The position numbers and the translations under genes are program-made. Shown piece after piece: positions 27,693 through 36,866 of a stretch of DNA of 64,000 nucleotides. How positions within the stretch are numbered: the first letter of the stretch is position 1; the number at the start of each line of letters is the position of its first letter. Location of the stretch: the NCBI GenBank assembly GCA_902785605.1, contig CACZZL010000002.1:62001-126000 (forward strand), given 5' to 3'. Below the pieces are notes generated by a model. That model was not told the DNA's origin. It ran no database searches and saw only the letters and a list, made by a program, of their open reading frames with translations. The stretch comes from an uncultured Bacteroidales bacterium. GTDB lineage: Bacteria; Bacteroidota; Bacteroidia; Bacteroidales; Paludibacteraceae.

Positions 27693-29360
27693 TTATTTCA
27701 ACGTATAATATTTGTGATTCCAAGCGGTGTGGTGAATCTCCGGCAGCGTAATAATACCCTCTTTCGGCTTCTTGCCGGCCAGATAAAGTGCATATGCCAC
27801 AGCTGCCTGGTCATCATTGCCGGTCTTTGCGCATTGTACATTGGCACTTTGTACATTCGGCAAATACTGACGCAGATTCTCCGGCACTTGTTTACCTGCC
27901 TTCTGCATACGCTCGGCAAGATCCTTATTGAACTGCTCTTTTGCAAGACCGGACTTGAACTCACGATATTGCTTGTCATGCATAGCGAACTCGAACAACT
28001 CTTCGTCGTCTTGTCCCCTATCCCATCCGAGTTCTTTCATCTCTTTAATGTACTGCGGCAGCACGTTCGGATAGAGTTTCTGCGGATCGTCGGTATAGAA
28101 TTCAAAGCCCTTCTCCTTCGCCAACTCGATGATCTCCGGCGCCAACTCGCCCGGTAACTTACCGGACTTACCAAGGATCATACCCCACATAGCCGGATCC
28201 ATGCGTGTGAAGTCTTTCTCACCCATCGAACGGCTGAAGAGGTTCATCAGTGCCGCATTCTTCACATATTGGCTGAACGGCGTTACCAGACACGGCGTAC
28301 CGAGCATCGGCCAGATACGTTGTACCTCATCGAAGAGTTGAACGAGCAGTTCGTCTTCCGACAACTCCTTCTCGCCTTTCTTCTTGAGGTTCGCATTGAT
28401 AGCCGCGTGCATGCCTTTGAGGTCGGCCATCAGACTTCCCATCATTCCTCCCGGAAGACCACAGCCTACCAGCAGCGAAGTCATCAGACTGTTCTTCGGA
28501 TCAATCCAGTAGCCGAGGAAATCATCGATGAACTCCTGCGTCAAGCTACGCGCCTCCATGTACGCTTTCATATTGATATCCTTCACACGGAAACCGGCAT
28601 CTTTGAGCATCGCCTGAATGGTGATCACATCGGGGTGAACCTTACCCCAACTCAGCGGCTCCATCGCTACGTCCAGCACATCACAGCCGGCCTTGGCTAC
28701 CTCGAGCATCGAAGCTACGCTGAAGCCCGGACCTGTATGACCGTGGTACTGAATGATGATATCCGGATGTTTCTCTTTGATAGCGGCTACGATCACGCCC
28801 AACATATGCGGACGACCGATACCGGCCATATCCTTCAGACAGATCTCCTGCGCACCGCCTTCGATGAGTTGCTCAGCGAGGTTGATATAATACTCCGCCG
28901 TGTGTACTTTCGAATACGTGATACACATGGTCGCCTGCGCGGTCATACCTGCCTCTTTCGCCCATTTGATAGACGGGATGATGTTACGCGGGTCGTTCAG
29001 ACCGCAGAAGATACGGGTGATATCCGTACCCTGCGCATGTTTCACTTTGTACATGAGTTGACGCACATCTGCCGGCACGGGGTTCATGCGCAATGCGTTC
29101 AAACCGCGGTCGAGCATATGCGTTTTGATTCCCGCCTCATTGAACGGCTTACAGAACGTACGTACCGCTTGATTCGGATTCTCTCCGTATAACAGGTTCA
29201 CTTGTTCCGATGCGCCACCATTGGTCTCAACACGATCAAAACAGCCCATGTCAATAATTACCGGTGCTACGCGTGCCAACTGATCCTTACGCGGAACATA
29301 CTTACCGCTACTCTGCCACATGTCACGATAGACAAGGGAGAATTGAATTTCTTTTTTCAT
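27693..29360 (-). CDS. Oxaloacetate decarboxylase alpha / pyruvate carboxyltransferase subunit
   Basis: 555 aa. DRE-TIM-like carboxyltransferase that moves CO2 between oxaloacetate/pyruvate and carrier biotin: SLVYRDMWQSSGKYV at the N-terminus, metal/carboxyl-lysine region EICLKDMAGIGRPHMLG, IIQYHGHTGPGFSVA, and the PYC_OADA domain (GLPGGMMGSLMADL, GTPCLVTPFSQYV). There is no C-terminal biotinyl domain (no MKM motif), so the biotin carrier and membrane/carboxylase partner must be encoded elsewhere. Near the C-terminus YLPNVQSANVQCAKTGND is partly encoded by a heptad-type repeat (27831-27860). First gene of the operon into serC. Confidence 0.85.
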   Translation of the reverse strand: MKKEIQFSLVYRDMWQSSGKYVPRKDQLARVAPVIIDMGCFDRVETNGGASEQVNLLYGENPNQAVRTFCKPFNEAGIKTHMLDRGLNALRMNPVPADVRQLMYKVKHAQGTDITRIFCGLNDPRNIIPSIKWAKEAGMTAQATMCITYSKVHTAEYYINLAEQLIEGGAQEICLKDMAGIGRPHMLGVIVAAIKEKHPDIIIQYHGHTGPGFSVASMLEVAKAGCDVLDVAMEPLSWGKVHPDVITIQAMLKDAGFRVKDINMKAYMEARSLTQEFIDDFLGYWIDPKNSLMTSLLVGCGLPGGMMGSLMADLKGMHAAINANLKKKGEKELSEDELLVQLFDEVQRIWPMLGTPCLVTPFSQYVKNAALMNLFSRSMGEKDFTRMDPAMWGMILGKSGKLPGELAPEIIELAKEKGFEFYTDDPQKLYPNVLPQYIKEMKELGWDRGQDDEELFEFAMHDKQYREFKSGLAKEQFNKDLAERMQKAGKQVPENLRQYLPNVQSANVQCAKTGNDDQAAVAYALYLAGKKPKEGIITLPEIHHTAWNHKYYTLK

Positions 29361-29423
29361 GCTATATATTGTTATTTTATGCGCTTCTATTCAGTGCTTA
29401 TCTTGTACACACCTTTGCGGCTG

Positions 29424-29454
29424 CAAAGGTACAAAAAAAAAATGACATACACAA
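29424..29454 (-). promoter_or_regulatory. Promoter of carboxyltransferase-serC-serA operon
   Basis: Minus strand: TTGTGTATGTCA (29454-29443), ten-T spacer, TACCTTTG (29431-29424). The box is the 3' arm of the terminator of the upstream gene. Leader about 60 bases. Confidence 0.78.
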
Positions 29455-29472
29455 GAGTGTATGCCACTTTTT
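29434..29472 (-). terminator. Terminator of the gyrA-phosphoesterase operon, overlapping a promoter
   Basis: Minus strand: AAAAGTGGCATACAC-TCTT-GTGTATGTCATTTT with flanking A and T runs; a long stem with one G-T wobble followed by Ts. Same architecture as the 15272 element but with compensating stem changes. Confidence 0.8.
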
Positions 29473-29487
29473 AGATATTTTGTTTGT

Positions 29488-31041
29488 TTATTCGTTCACT
29501 TGCTGACCCAAAACATTATATTTAGTCTTTCCGCGTTCTATGATCAATTGTCCGTTGCGTATAAATTTATGCGGTGTGGCTTCAGAAGAAACCGTTTCGA
29601 TAGCTTGGTATCCATCGTTAATAAAGAACAAACCATTCAAGTCATCTGTGCGGTCGGCATAGGTGCTTCGTTGTGTTACGTCTTCCACTAATGACTGGAC
29701 AGGACCCTCAGCCATTCCCAAGCCAAAATTCTTCAACAGGGGGACTGCAAAGAACCTGAAATAGGGGGATGTATTAGCTGTTATCTCATCGAACATATTT
29801 TCCATTCCCGTATAGAGCGCTTGCGCCAACGAATCAGATTCCGGGTGTTCGGGCTCATTGGCCTCGCTGTGCAATAAATACAAATCCACTATCGTTGAGC
29901 CCATATGCCGCTGAACGAGATCAATCTTGGCCGAATCACTCTCCGGTATACAACCCAAAAGCTCCGCCTTCGTGTCTTCGTCCATCAAAAGGTCCAACAT
30001 ATCCATGTGATTTTCTGCTTTTTTCCATGCCCGAATAGTCATTTGCGGGATCATGTTCGTTGCATGCTCTCTCATCCATTCACGGCTGTACACGTACATA
30101 TTGTCAACCGTATCCAGCAAGGAGATGAATTCTGTTTGCACACCGATTGCATGCCTGTCTTCTGACAGTGTCAACCAGCGATACGGACAGGGAAAAGTGA
30201 TAGGAGAACCTGTCGTTATTTCTACCAGGCTATCTGTCTGTTGTTGACCATGATAGGTAGTAATACCGTTGACATGAAAATGTCCTGTCAAGATCAGATG
30301 AACGCCGTGGTGCATCAAACTATCCCGGATGGCATCAGCCTCTTTGAACCGACACGAACTCTCTAATGTACCTTGTTGGTCAATATGCTCTAAAATCTGC
30401 CAATGGCTCATCGTAATCATCATGTTTCCCTTAGCTCTTGCACTATCTGCTTGCGCCAATATCCACTGTAGTGTTTGAGCCGACAGAGAACCTGTTCCGG
30501 CATTGTCATGCGCACCATCTATGCCTAACACCGTGACATGATTCAAAGGCTCAGCGACATAACTGTGCGACTGAGCATCTTTGGCAATAACATGTTGATA
30601 TACCATCGAATAGGTAGTCTCCCACTCTGCATCAGACAGGTTCTCCACGGGTGTCTTTTGGTCGCCCAAATACGCATAGGCATTACCTCCGATATCGTGA
30701 TTCCCCGGAATAAGAAGCGTCGGTATTCCGGCCTGCTGCAAGCGATTGAGTTGAGCCACAACCAATGCATGACTCGCTTTTTCGCTGTCTTTGGTCAAAT
30801 CACCGGGTATGAGCACCAAATCCGGATGATAAGCCAACGCAGTATCAACCAGCGCTATAAAAGCCGGTTCACTCATATCAATCATCTTGCGCTGACTATC
30901 CATCATTTCATGAAAAGCCAATGAAGAGGTGTCCAACAGAGATTGCGGGAGCACATGCGGGTCGGACAGGACCATGATTCGTTCTTGGGCTGCCACCGTC
31001 ATGGATAGGACGGACAGTACTATTGCAAATATCTTTTTCAT
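29488..31041 (-). CDS. Exported calcineurin-like metallophosphoesterase with sorting-type tail
   Basis: 517 aa. Signal peptide MKKIFAIVLSVLSMTVAAQ, then the full metallophosphoesterase set: VLSDPHV, IPGDLTKDSE, IPGNHDIGG, MITMSHWQ and LILTGHFHVNG. The C-terminal HKFIRNGQLIIERGKTKYNV and LGQQVNE look like a type IX-type sorting tail seen in many Bacteroidales exported proteins, so the enzyme is probably surface-directed. Substrate unknown; nucleotides or phospholipid head groups are possible. Four bases after the CinA/OmpA gene; last gene of the gyrA operon. Confidence 0.82.
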   Translation of the reverse strand: MKKIFAIVLSVLSMTVAAQERIMVLSDPHVLPQSLLDTSSLAFHEMMDSQRKMIDMSEPAFIALVDTALAYHPDLVLIPGDLTKDSEKASHALVVAQLNRLQQAGIPTLLIPGNHDIGGNAYAYLGDQKTPVENLSDAEWETTYSMVYQHVIAKDAQSHSYVAEPLNHVTVLGIDGAHDNAGTGSLSAQTLQWILAQADSARAKGNMMITMSHWQILEHIDQQGTLESSCRFKEADAIRDSLMHHGVHLILTGHFHVNGITTYHGQQQTDSLVEITTGSPITFPCPYRWLTLSEDRHAIGVQTEFISLLDTVDNMYVYSREWMREHATNMIPQMTIRAWKKAENHMDMLDLLMDEDTKAELLGCIPESDSAKIDLVQRHMGSTIVDLYLLHSEANEPEHPESDSLAQALYTGMENMFDEITANTSPYFRFFAVPLLKNFGLGMAEGPVQSLVEDVTQRSTYADRTDDLNGLFFINDGYQAIETVSSEATPHKFIRNGQLIIERGKTKYNVLGQQVNE

Positions 31042-31045
31042 CTTC

Positions 31046-33496
31046 TTATGGAATTAGCGTTATTTCAACACGACGGTTCTGTTGCCGTCCTTCTTCTGTA
31101 TTGTTCGTCGCTACCGGTTTGGTATCACCATACCCGAAAGTTTGAATATCCTCCTCTGCACAACCATAAGCTATCAACTGCCGACGAACCGACTCGGCAC
31201 GGGCTTGTGAGAGCGATTGATTGGTTGCAGATTGTCCCACATTATCTGTATGTCCTGCCAACCTAACTTTATAACCATATGTTTGGATGAATGTAGCAAT
31301 TCGTTTCAGTTCGGGCAGAGAGGAATCCATGATCACATCGCTCGCTGTCTCAAACAGCAGATTAGTAATGGCTACAGGTTCATTCGTCTTAAGAACCGTG
31401 ATCTGTTCCGGTCGCACTTCTTGCGGCAAAGTAATACGATAAATATCATGCCGGCTACCTGTTTTCTGTGCGTAATAAGCCGTCTTGCCGTCTGTAGAAA
31501 TCTTATACCAACAGTCTCTACCGCGCGTGTTAATCTGCGGTCCAAGGTTCTCCGGTTCGGACCAACACGTCCAACATGTATCGCTTAAACGACGGCTTAC
31601 CCACACATCCAAATCGCCATAGGTACCCGGGCGATTAGAAGAAAAATAAAGCGTTTTCATGTCCGGATGTATGAACGGCGAACGCTCCATTCCACGTGTA
31701 TTGATAGCCGGGCCGATAGAGAACGGTTTGGACCAGCGTCCATCAGCCTGACGCGTGCTGACAAAGATATTCAGACTCGCTTTTTCCTCTCCTTCCGCCG
31801 GATAATTAGCGGCATAAAGAAGTGCTGAACCGTCTGCTGTGATCATAGCATCCGCTTGCCAGTTACCTATCTGCAAATACTGTGGTAGCGGACGAGGCTC
31901 TGACCAACCTCGCGCATCGCGCATCGAGAAGCACATACGCCCCTCAACAAACACCAACATCGTGCGTCCGTCTCCGGAAATAGAAGTCGGTGCTTCATTG
32001 CGATACGGATTACTGAGCGCCTGGATCCGTCTGGCTGGGCCCCACTCGCCCGTGTTCTTGTCGCGATACGATACAAAAATATCTTCGGTTTCGTTTCCTC
32101 CATATCGGTTCAAACCAACGAAGAACAGCATGTTATCATCCATCGAAATGGTCGGACCATACTCTTCCCCCTCCACCGTATTGACGGAAGCCGGCAATAA
32201 CTGCGGCACAATCGTATCCGGCACCTCAAAACTGCACAGGCCGACCAGCACCAGCAAAACCATCATCAAGGACTTGGTTCGTTGCAACATACCCATCAGT
32301 GCTTTCATACAAGCTCGGTCTGTTACTTGCTCACGCAGTTTGCCCAAATGGAAACACTCAGCCGTTGTTCCTTGCGGAGTAGCCCATGCAATCCACACCG
32401 TTCCTACCGGTTTCTGTTCACTACCTCCGGAAGGTCCGGCAATGCCGCTTGTAGCGATAGAATAATCCGTACCAAGCAGATTACGAACACTATTCGCCAT
32501 TTCGCAAACCACCTCTTCGCTGACAACGCCGCGCGTTTTTATGATATCATTCGGCACGCCTAACACATGCTCTTTGACACTGTTATCATAACTGACAACG
32601 GAGCCGTAGTAGAAAGCAGAACTTCCCGGATGTTTGCTCAACAAGGAGGCCAACTTACCTCCTGTACAGGACTCAGCGGTAGCAATCGTTTGCCCGTTAG
32701 CCGTCAGCCTACGACCTAGAATGAGTTCTAACGGTTCATCTGTATCTGCAATCAGATAATCTGCCGTAAGGCGTTTCAACTCGTCAAAGTAGCACTCCAT
32801 CTGCTCCTGCCCCAACTCGCCATAACTAGACAAACGCAAGCGGATTATACCGTCTTTAGGCAGATATGCCAAATGCAGACCGGAAGGCATCGCGTTCTCA
32901 AAATCTTCCAATAGGATAGCTAATGCACTTTCCGAGATCCCGGATACCTGCAGCGTTTTATGCTGAATGCTGACAGCTGAAATCTGACGGCTAATATATG
33001 GTAGTATCTGTTCCGTCATCGCAATCTTCATCTCATACGGGACACCGGGCATACAGGCCAGCAGTTTGTCTTCTTTATGGAAAACCATCAGCGGAGCAGA
33101 GCCTACCCTGTTCGGAAGAATCTCTGCACACTCGGGCACCATCCATTGCGTCGCCGTCAGACGGTTGAGCACATCCGGTCTATCCTGATAGAGCGATTCT
33201 ATATGTGCGCGTACGCGCGTATCTTCTATAATGTGTGATCCGAAATACTCACACAGCACATGCTTGGTGATATCATCTTTGGTCGGGCCAAGGCCTCCGG
33301 TAGTCAATACGATATCGACGCGACTAAACGCTTCATTCAGCGCATTGACAATATGTGTCCGGTCATCATGAACGGATGTGATCTGGTATAGTTCTATACC
33401 GTGCTCGTTCAACTGCTCTGCCATCCATGCGGAATTGGTATCCACCACTTGCCCGATGAGCAATTCGTCTCCTATTGTAATTATCTCTGCGCGCAT
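31046..33496 (-). CDS. CinA/PncC-like protein fused in frame to a PD40-OmpA envelope protein
   Basis: 816 aa from ATG 33496 (MRAEIITIGDELLIGQVVD, the usual CinA start; 33508 is an upstream alternative). Residues 1 to about 405 are a complete CinA: MoCF-like domain (VLTTGGLGPTKDDIT) and the nicotinamide-nucleotide amidase domain (TIATAESCTGGKLASLLSK, TSGIAGPSGGSEQKPVGTVW). Without a stop it continues into LMMVLLVLVGLCSFEV, a signal-peptide-like helix, then PD40/TolB-like beta-propeller repeats (MKTLYFSSNRPGTYGDLDVW) and a C-terminal OmpA domain (GHTDNVGQSATNQSLSQARA). A cytoplasmic enzyme and a periplasmic protein thus share one frame. Overlaps the DUF3109 gene by 16 bases. Confidence 0.85.
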   Translation of the reverse strand: MRAEIITIGDELLIGQVVDTNSAWMAEQLNEHGIELYQITSVHDDRTHIVNALNEAFSRVDIVLTTGGLGPTKDDITKHVLCEYFGSHIIEDTRVRAHIESLYQDRPDVLNRLTATQWMVPECAEILPNRVGSAPLMVFHKEDKLLACMPGVPYEMKIAMTEQILPYISRQISAVSIQHKTLQVSGISESALAILLEDFENAMPSGLHLAYLPKDGIIRLRLSSYGELGQEQMECYFDELKRLTADYLIADTDEPLELILGRRLTANGQTIATAESCTGGKLASLLSKHPGSSAFYYGSVVSYDNSVKEHVLGVPNDIIKTRGVVSEEVVCEMANSVRNLLGTDYSIATSGIAGPSGGSEQKPVGTVWIAWATPQGTTAECFHLGKLREQVTDRACMKALMGMLQRTKSLMMVLLVLVGLCSFEVPDTIVPQLLPASVNTVEGEEYGPTISMDDNMLFFVGLNRYGGNETEDIFVSYRDKNTGEWGPARRIQALSNPYRNEAPTSISGDGRTMLVFVEGRMCFSMRDARGWSEPRPLPQYLQIGNWQADAMITADGSALLYAANYPAEGEEKASLNIFVSTRQADGRWSKPFSIGPAINTRGMERSPFIHPDMKTLYFSSNRPGTYGDLDVWVSRRLSDTCWTCWSEPENLGPQINTRGRDCWYKISTDGKTAYYAQKTGSRHDIYRITLPQEVRPEQITVLKTNEPVAITNLLFETASDVIMDSSLPELKRIATFIQTYGYKVRLAGHTDNVGQSATNQSLSQARAESVRRQLIAYGCAEEDIQTFGYGDTKPVATNNTEEGRQQNRRVEITLIP

Positions 33497-34068
33497 TGTT
33501 TTTTCCATTCATTAGCAGTTAGTTCCAACTCCTGATACCACTCCTCTCCAAAACGGCGTATCAGCGGCTCTTTCAGGAATTGATAGATAGGAATATGCTG
33601 TTTCTTTCCCAACACACGGGCACAATGACAGATATCCCAGCGATGATACTCCACTCCGGTGTATTCACCCACTTGTGTCAGGCGTACCGGATACAGATGA
33701 CAACTGATCGGCTTCTTAAAATCTATCTTGCCGGCATTGTACGCTTTTTCAATCAAACAGTAGCACCATCCGTTGTGGTCTGTGCGGGCAAACACGCAAT
33801 CTTTGTCATTCACAATGGAAGTCACGCGTTCACCGGAAGGGTCGTTATACGCTACGCCCTGCTGCTCCACCACTGCTTTGGCCTCTTTGGTCATGTCCGG
33901 CAATAATATCGGCAAGATACTCTGTATCTTCTCTTCCTCTTCCGCTGTCAGCGGAGCACCGGCATCTCCTTCTATACAGCAGCAGCCGCGGCATGTATTC
34001 AGATCACAGCAGAACTCTTTTTCCAGAACGTCGAGGCTGACGAGTGTGTTATTGCCGATTACAAACAT
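33481..34068 (-). CDS. DUF3109 cysteine-cluster protein
   Basis: 195 aa cytoplasmic protein. N-terminal Cys cluster EFCCDLNTCRGCCCIEGDAG (Cys 20, 21, 26, 29, 30, 31), later CYCLIEKA, ISCHLYPVR and WDICHCARV, the DUF3109/YkgJ-like pattern thought to bind zinc or iron. No biochemical role is established as far as I know. It overlaps mntP by 10 bases upstream and the CinA fusion downstream, so it is translationally coupled to both. Confidence 0.85.
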   Translation of the reverse strand: MFVIGNNTLVSLDVLEKEFCCDLNTCRGCCCIEGDAGAPLTAEEEEKIQSILPILLPDMTKEAKAVVEQQGVAYNDPSGERVTSIVNDKDCVFARTDHNGWCYCLIEKAYNAGKIDFKKPISCHLYPVRLTQVGEYTGVEYHRWDICHCARVLGKKQHIPIYQFLKEPLIRRFGEEWYQELELTANEWKKQCAQR

Positions 34069-34613
34069 AAGCCTTCAATACAAATCTTAACGCCCAGACC
34101 GATGAGAACCAATCCTCCGATCAGTTCCATGTTGATTTTGAGTTTGCCCACAAACACACCGAGCAGGTAACCGCCTAAAGAAAAGAGTGCCGTGATACAA
34201 CCGATCGTGACTACAGAAGGAAATAACCAATCCGGATAGGGCACAAATAGCAATCCTGTTGCCAACACGTCAATACTGGTAGCAACGGCGAGAAGCAGCA
34301 GGTTGGAGACATTCCAATTGGCACATTTCTCGTGGTCTTCTTTTTCGTGGTAGGACTCCCAGATCATCTTAATACCCAAGAAGCCCAATAGACCAAGAGC
34401 TATCCACGGCGCATAAACACGCATAAAATCTACGAATAAGGTACCTGCATAATACCCGATAATGGGCATTCCCATATGGAACAGTCCGAATATGCCAGCC
34501 ATCAGCAGCGCCCGCGGGTGCCATTTGCCTTGCGTTAATCCCTGTACGGTGGATACAGCACAGCAGTCCATCGCCAAACCGATACCCATTATGATGACGT
34601 TAATCCAATCCAT
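34059..34613 (-). CDS. mntP: Manganese efflux pump MntP
   Basis: 184 aa, six membrane helices in two homologous halves. The conserved acidic motifs GIGLAMDCCAVSTVQG and LAVATSIDVLATGLLF are those of MntP (former DUF204), which exports Mn2+ from the cytoplasm. No manganese riboswitch is visible upstream; the 29 bases to def are a 7/8-base repeat (TAATTCAC / TAATTCC). Confidence 0.88.
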   Translation of the reverse strand: MDWINVIIMGIGLAMDCCAVSTVQGLTQGKWHPRALLMAGIFGLFHMGMPIIGYYAGTLFVDFMRVYAPWIALGLLGFLGIKMIWESYHEKEDHEKCANWNVSNLLLLAVATSIDVLATGLLFVPYPDWLFPSVVTIGCITALFSLGGYLLGVFVGKLKINMELIGGLVLIGLGVKICIEGLCL

Positions 34614-34615
34614 AA

Positions 34616-34652
34616 CTCCCTAATTCACTAATTCCTAATTCACTAATTCCTC
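34616..34652. repeat. 7/8-base repeat between def and mntP
   Basis: CTAATTCA CTAATTC CTAATTCA CTAATTC; overlaps the last codons of def. Confidence 0.8.
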
Positions 34653-35191
34653 CGGTATTTATACCGCGCACCTACTTTGCCTTTGGCGATTGCTGTCAAT
34701 TTATTACGAGTAAACGTCTTGCGGATAGGCGAAATGCGGTCAGTAAACACATGCCCCTCCAAATGATCGTACTCATGTTGCACAATACGTGCTTGAAAAC
34801 CGGTGAAAGTCTCTTCGTGTTCGTTAAAATCCTCATCCATATAACGCATAGTGATCGTGGTCGGGCGAACTACGTTCTCGCTGATACCGGGCAATGAAAG
34901 ACATCCCTCACTGTACGTGCAGGTATCCTCACTCTCTTCGATCATCTCCGGATTAATGAATGCACGCTTAAAGCCCTTACACTCCGGGTAGTCTTCTGCC
35001 AATTCATTACCATCCACCACGAACAAACGCCACGCCTTGCCCACTTGCGGTGCCGCCAGGCCACAGCCCTCAGCAGCAGTCAGTGTCTCGTACATATCAG
35101 CAATAAACTGCTTCAGTTCCGGCGTATTCTCAATCTCCTCAGCCTGTTTGCGTAGTACCGGCTGACCGTACAAATATATAGGTAGTATCAT
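34643..35191 (-). CDS. def: Peptide deformylase
   Basis: 182 aa. Removes the formyl group from nascent N-termini. The three family motifs are intact: GCGLAAPQVG (42-51), EGCLSLPG (95-102, metal Cys97) and HEYDH (139-143, metal His pair and catalytic Glu). Start overlaps the ruvX stop by 4 bases (ATGA). Confidence 0.96.
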   Translation of the reverse strand: MILPIYLYGQPVLRKQAEEIENTPELKQFIADMYETLTAAEGCGLAAPQVGKAWRLFVVDGNELAEDYPECKGFKRAFINPEMIEESEDTCTYSEGCLSLPGISENVVRPTTITMRYMDEDFNEHEETFTGFQARIVQHEYDHLEGHVFTDRISPIRKTFTRNKLTAIAKGKVGARYKYRRN

Positions 35192-35613
35192 ATTCTTTCC
35201 ATTTTCAACTTCTCAAGGTAGCCCTCAAGAATAATACATGCCGCTATCTTATCCACAACGGCTTTGTTCTGCCGGTCTTTTTTCCTCATGCCACCGGCTA
35301 TCATAGCCTGATGCGCTAACACGGACGTGAAGCGCTCATCGTACATAGTTATCGGTTTATCGGGAAACTGCTTCTTAAAATTGCCCATGAACGGACGTAT
35401 ATAATTCATACTCTCCGATTCCTCCCCGTTCATTTGCGTCGGATGACCAATGACTACTTCGTCAACCACCTCGTGTGCGAAGTAGTCTTGCAGCCATCTC
35501 ATTAAATCCTTCGTCTCAATCGTAAGCAACGGATTAGCCGTTATACGGAGAATATCCGAAACGGCTAATCCTGTGCGTTTACGACCAAAATCTATTGCCA
35601 GAATACGTCCCAT
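35188..35613 (-). CDS. ruvX: RuvX/YqgF putative Holliday-junction resolvase / pre-16S rRNA nuclease
   Basis: 141 aa RNase H-like fold. MGRILAIDFGRKRTGLAVSD has the first catalytic Asp (8); VVIGHPTQMNGEESE and MYDERFTSVLAHQAM give the conserved Glu; the C-terminal KAVVDKIAACIILEGYL has the last Asp. YqgF proteins process the 16S rRNA 5' end. One-base overlap with the TPR gene stop and ATGA overlap with def. Confidence 0.93.
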   Translation of the reverse strand: MGRILAIDFGRKRTGLAVSDILRITANPLLTIETKDLMRWLQDYFAHEVVDEVVIGHPTQMNGEESESMNYIRPFMGNFKKQFPDKPITMYDERFTSVLAHQAMIAGGMRKKDRQNKAVVDKIAACIILEGYLEKLKMERI

Positions 35614-36863
35614 TAAAGGCTCTCTAACAATTGAACAGTAGCATCGTATTTTTCCTGCATACCCGGTTCTGCGCGAAAACGATAATAGAGCGTTTTCAGC
35701 GTTTGGAGGAAACTCTCACGGGTCGGCTCCAACTCATGTGCCTTCTCGAAATACGGCATCGACTGACGGAACACTTCGTTCATCTCATCCAATGCTTTTT
35801 TGTACTCTCTGTTATCCATGATGTTGTTAGCAGCCTCGTTCAGTTTAACGGCCTGGTTGTAATAAACACGACCCTTTCCGGCATATGCGTCTGCACTGTT
35901 CGGTGCCAACTCAATCGCTTTGTCAAAGTCTGCCATAGCTGCATCGAAATGCTCCAGCAACTCGTTCATCACACCACGTTTCTGATAGAACAGCATATCG
36001 CTCGGATTGCGCTCGATCAAGCCGGTGAAATAGTCCACTGCCTCTTGCTCACGATTCGTCTGGATAGCTATGTTCACGAAGCTCTGAATAAACCACTCTT
36101 CTTCCGGGAAGCGAACGATGGCATCACGCAGAACGGCGATTGCTTTCGCAGTATCAGCTACAGTCAGGTACTCCTGATACAAGAATTTATTTACGTACAC
36201 CGGCTCCGTCTCACCGTCTTTCAGGTCTGCCAACAGCACTACGGCTTCCGGGTGCATCTCGGCCTGTACAGCGAACACCGCCGCGTAGTACTTATAGAGC
36301 ATGTACGTAGTGTCACGCGGCATCTCTTTCTGCATTTTCTCGTTCTGCATCATCGGCAACTCAGGAATACTCAGGTGCGCCATGAACGCATTGTAAGCGG
36401 CTTCGTAGTCCTTCTTCTCATCCAGATAGATACCGTATTTAACCAACTCCTGCTGTTTGTAGTACTCCAACATCTTTTTGTTGATGTTGTTACGGGTCTT
36501 GGTATCCACTACCTCACGACCTTTCTTGTCCAGCGTCGGAATCATGGCCAACTCGTCAGCCTTGAGCCAGTAGCGATAACTCTCCATCGCTGCAGCACCG
36601 GCCTTTGCCTGATCTACACCCTTACCCATGTACTGGTTGTAGTTCTCCTGTGTCAACTCCTGATAGCCGATCATACCTGCCCAGTAGTAGTTCTCTGCAG
36701 TCGGATCAGCCTCCAAAGCTTCCGCAATAGCAGCACGAGCTGCTGCGAAATCAGGAGTCTCTGCCATTGCATAGTTTTTCGCTTTCTTAACCAACGGGTT
36801 CTTTTGTGCGAAGCAGCCTGTGCTTATCAGCACAAGAGCTGCCAAAATCAAACTCTTTTTCAT
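35613..36863 (-). CDS. Exported TPR-repeat protein
   Basis: 416 aa. Signal peptide MKKSLILAALVLISTGCFAQ with a Cys in a lipobox-like position (STGC, 17), then tetratricopeptide repeats through most of the chain (for example FPEEEWFIQSFVNIAIQTN and AMADFDKAIELAPNSADAYA), with long insertions. Probably a periplasmic or inner-face scaffold; no specific partner recognised. Three bases after gyrA, so co-transcribed with it. A 727-codon antisense open frame covering it and gyrA is a codon-bias shadow. Confidence 0.8.
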   Translation of the reverse strand: MKKSLILAALVLISTGCFAQKNPLVKKAKNYAMAETPDFAAARAAIAEALEADPTAENYYWAGMIGYQELTQENYNQYMGKGVDQAKAGAAAMESYRYWLKADELAMIPTLDKKGREVVDTKTRNNINKKMLEYYKQQELVKYGIYLDEKKDYEAAYNAFMAHLSIPELPMMQNEKMQKEMPRDTTYMLYKYYAAVFAVQAEMHPEAVVLLADLKDGETEPVYVNKFLYQEYLTVADTAKAIAVLRDAIVRFPEEEWFIQSFVNIAIQTNREQEAVDYFTGLIERNPSDMLFYQKRGVMNELLEHFDAAMADFDKAIELAPNSADAYAGKGRVYYNQAVKLNEAANNIMDNREYKKALDEMNEVFRQSMPYFEKAHELEPTRESFLQTLKTLYYRFRAEPGMQEKYDATVQLLESL

Positions 36864-36866
36864 AAT

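Noticed and set aside
34059..34642. Manganese riboswitch before mntP
   Set aside because: Only 29 bases separate def and mntP and they are a simple repeat; no room for a yybP-ykoY element.
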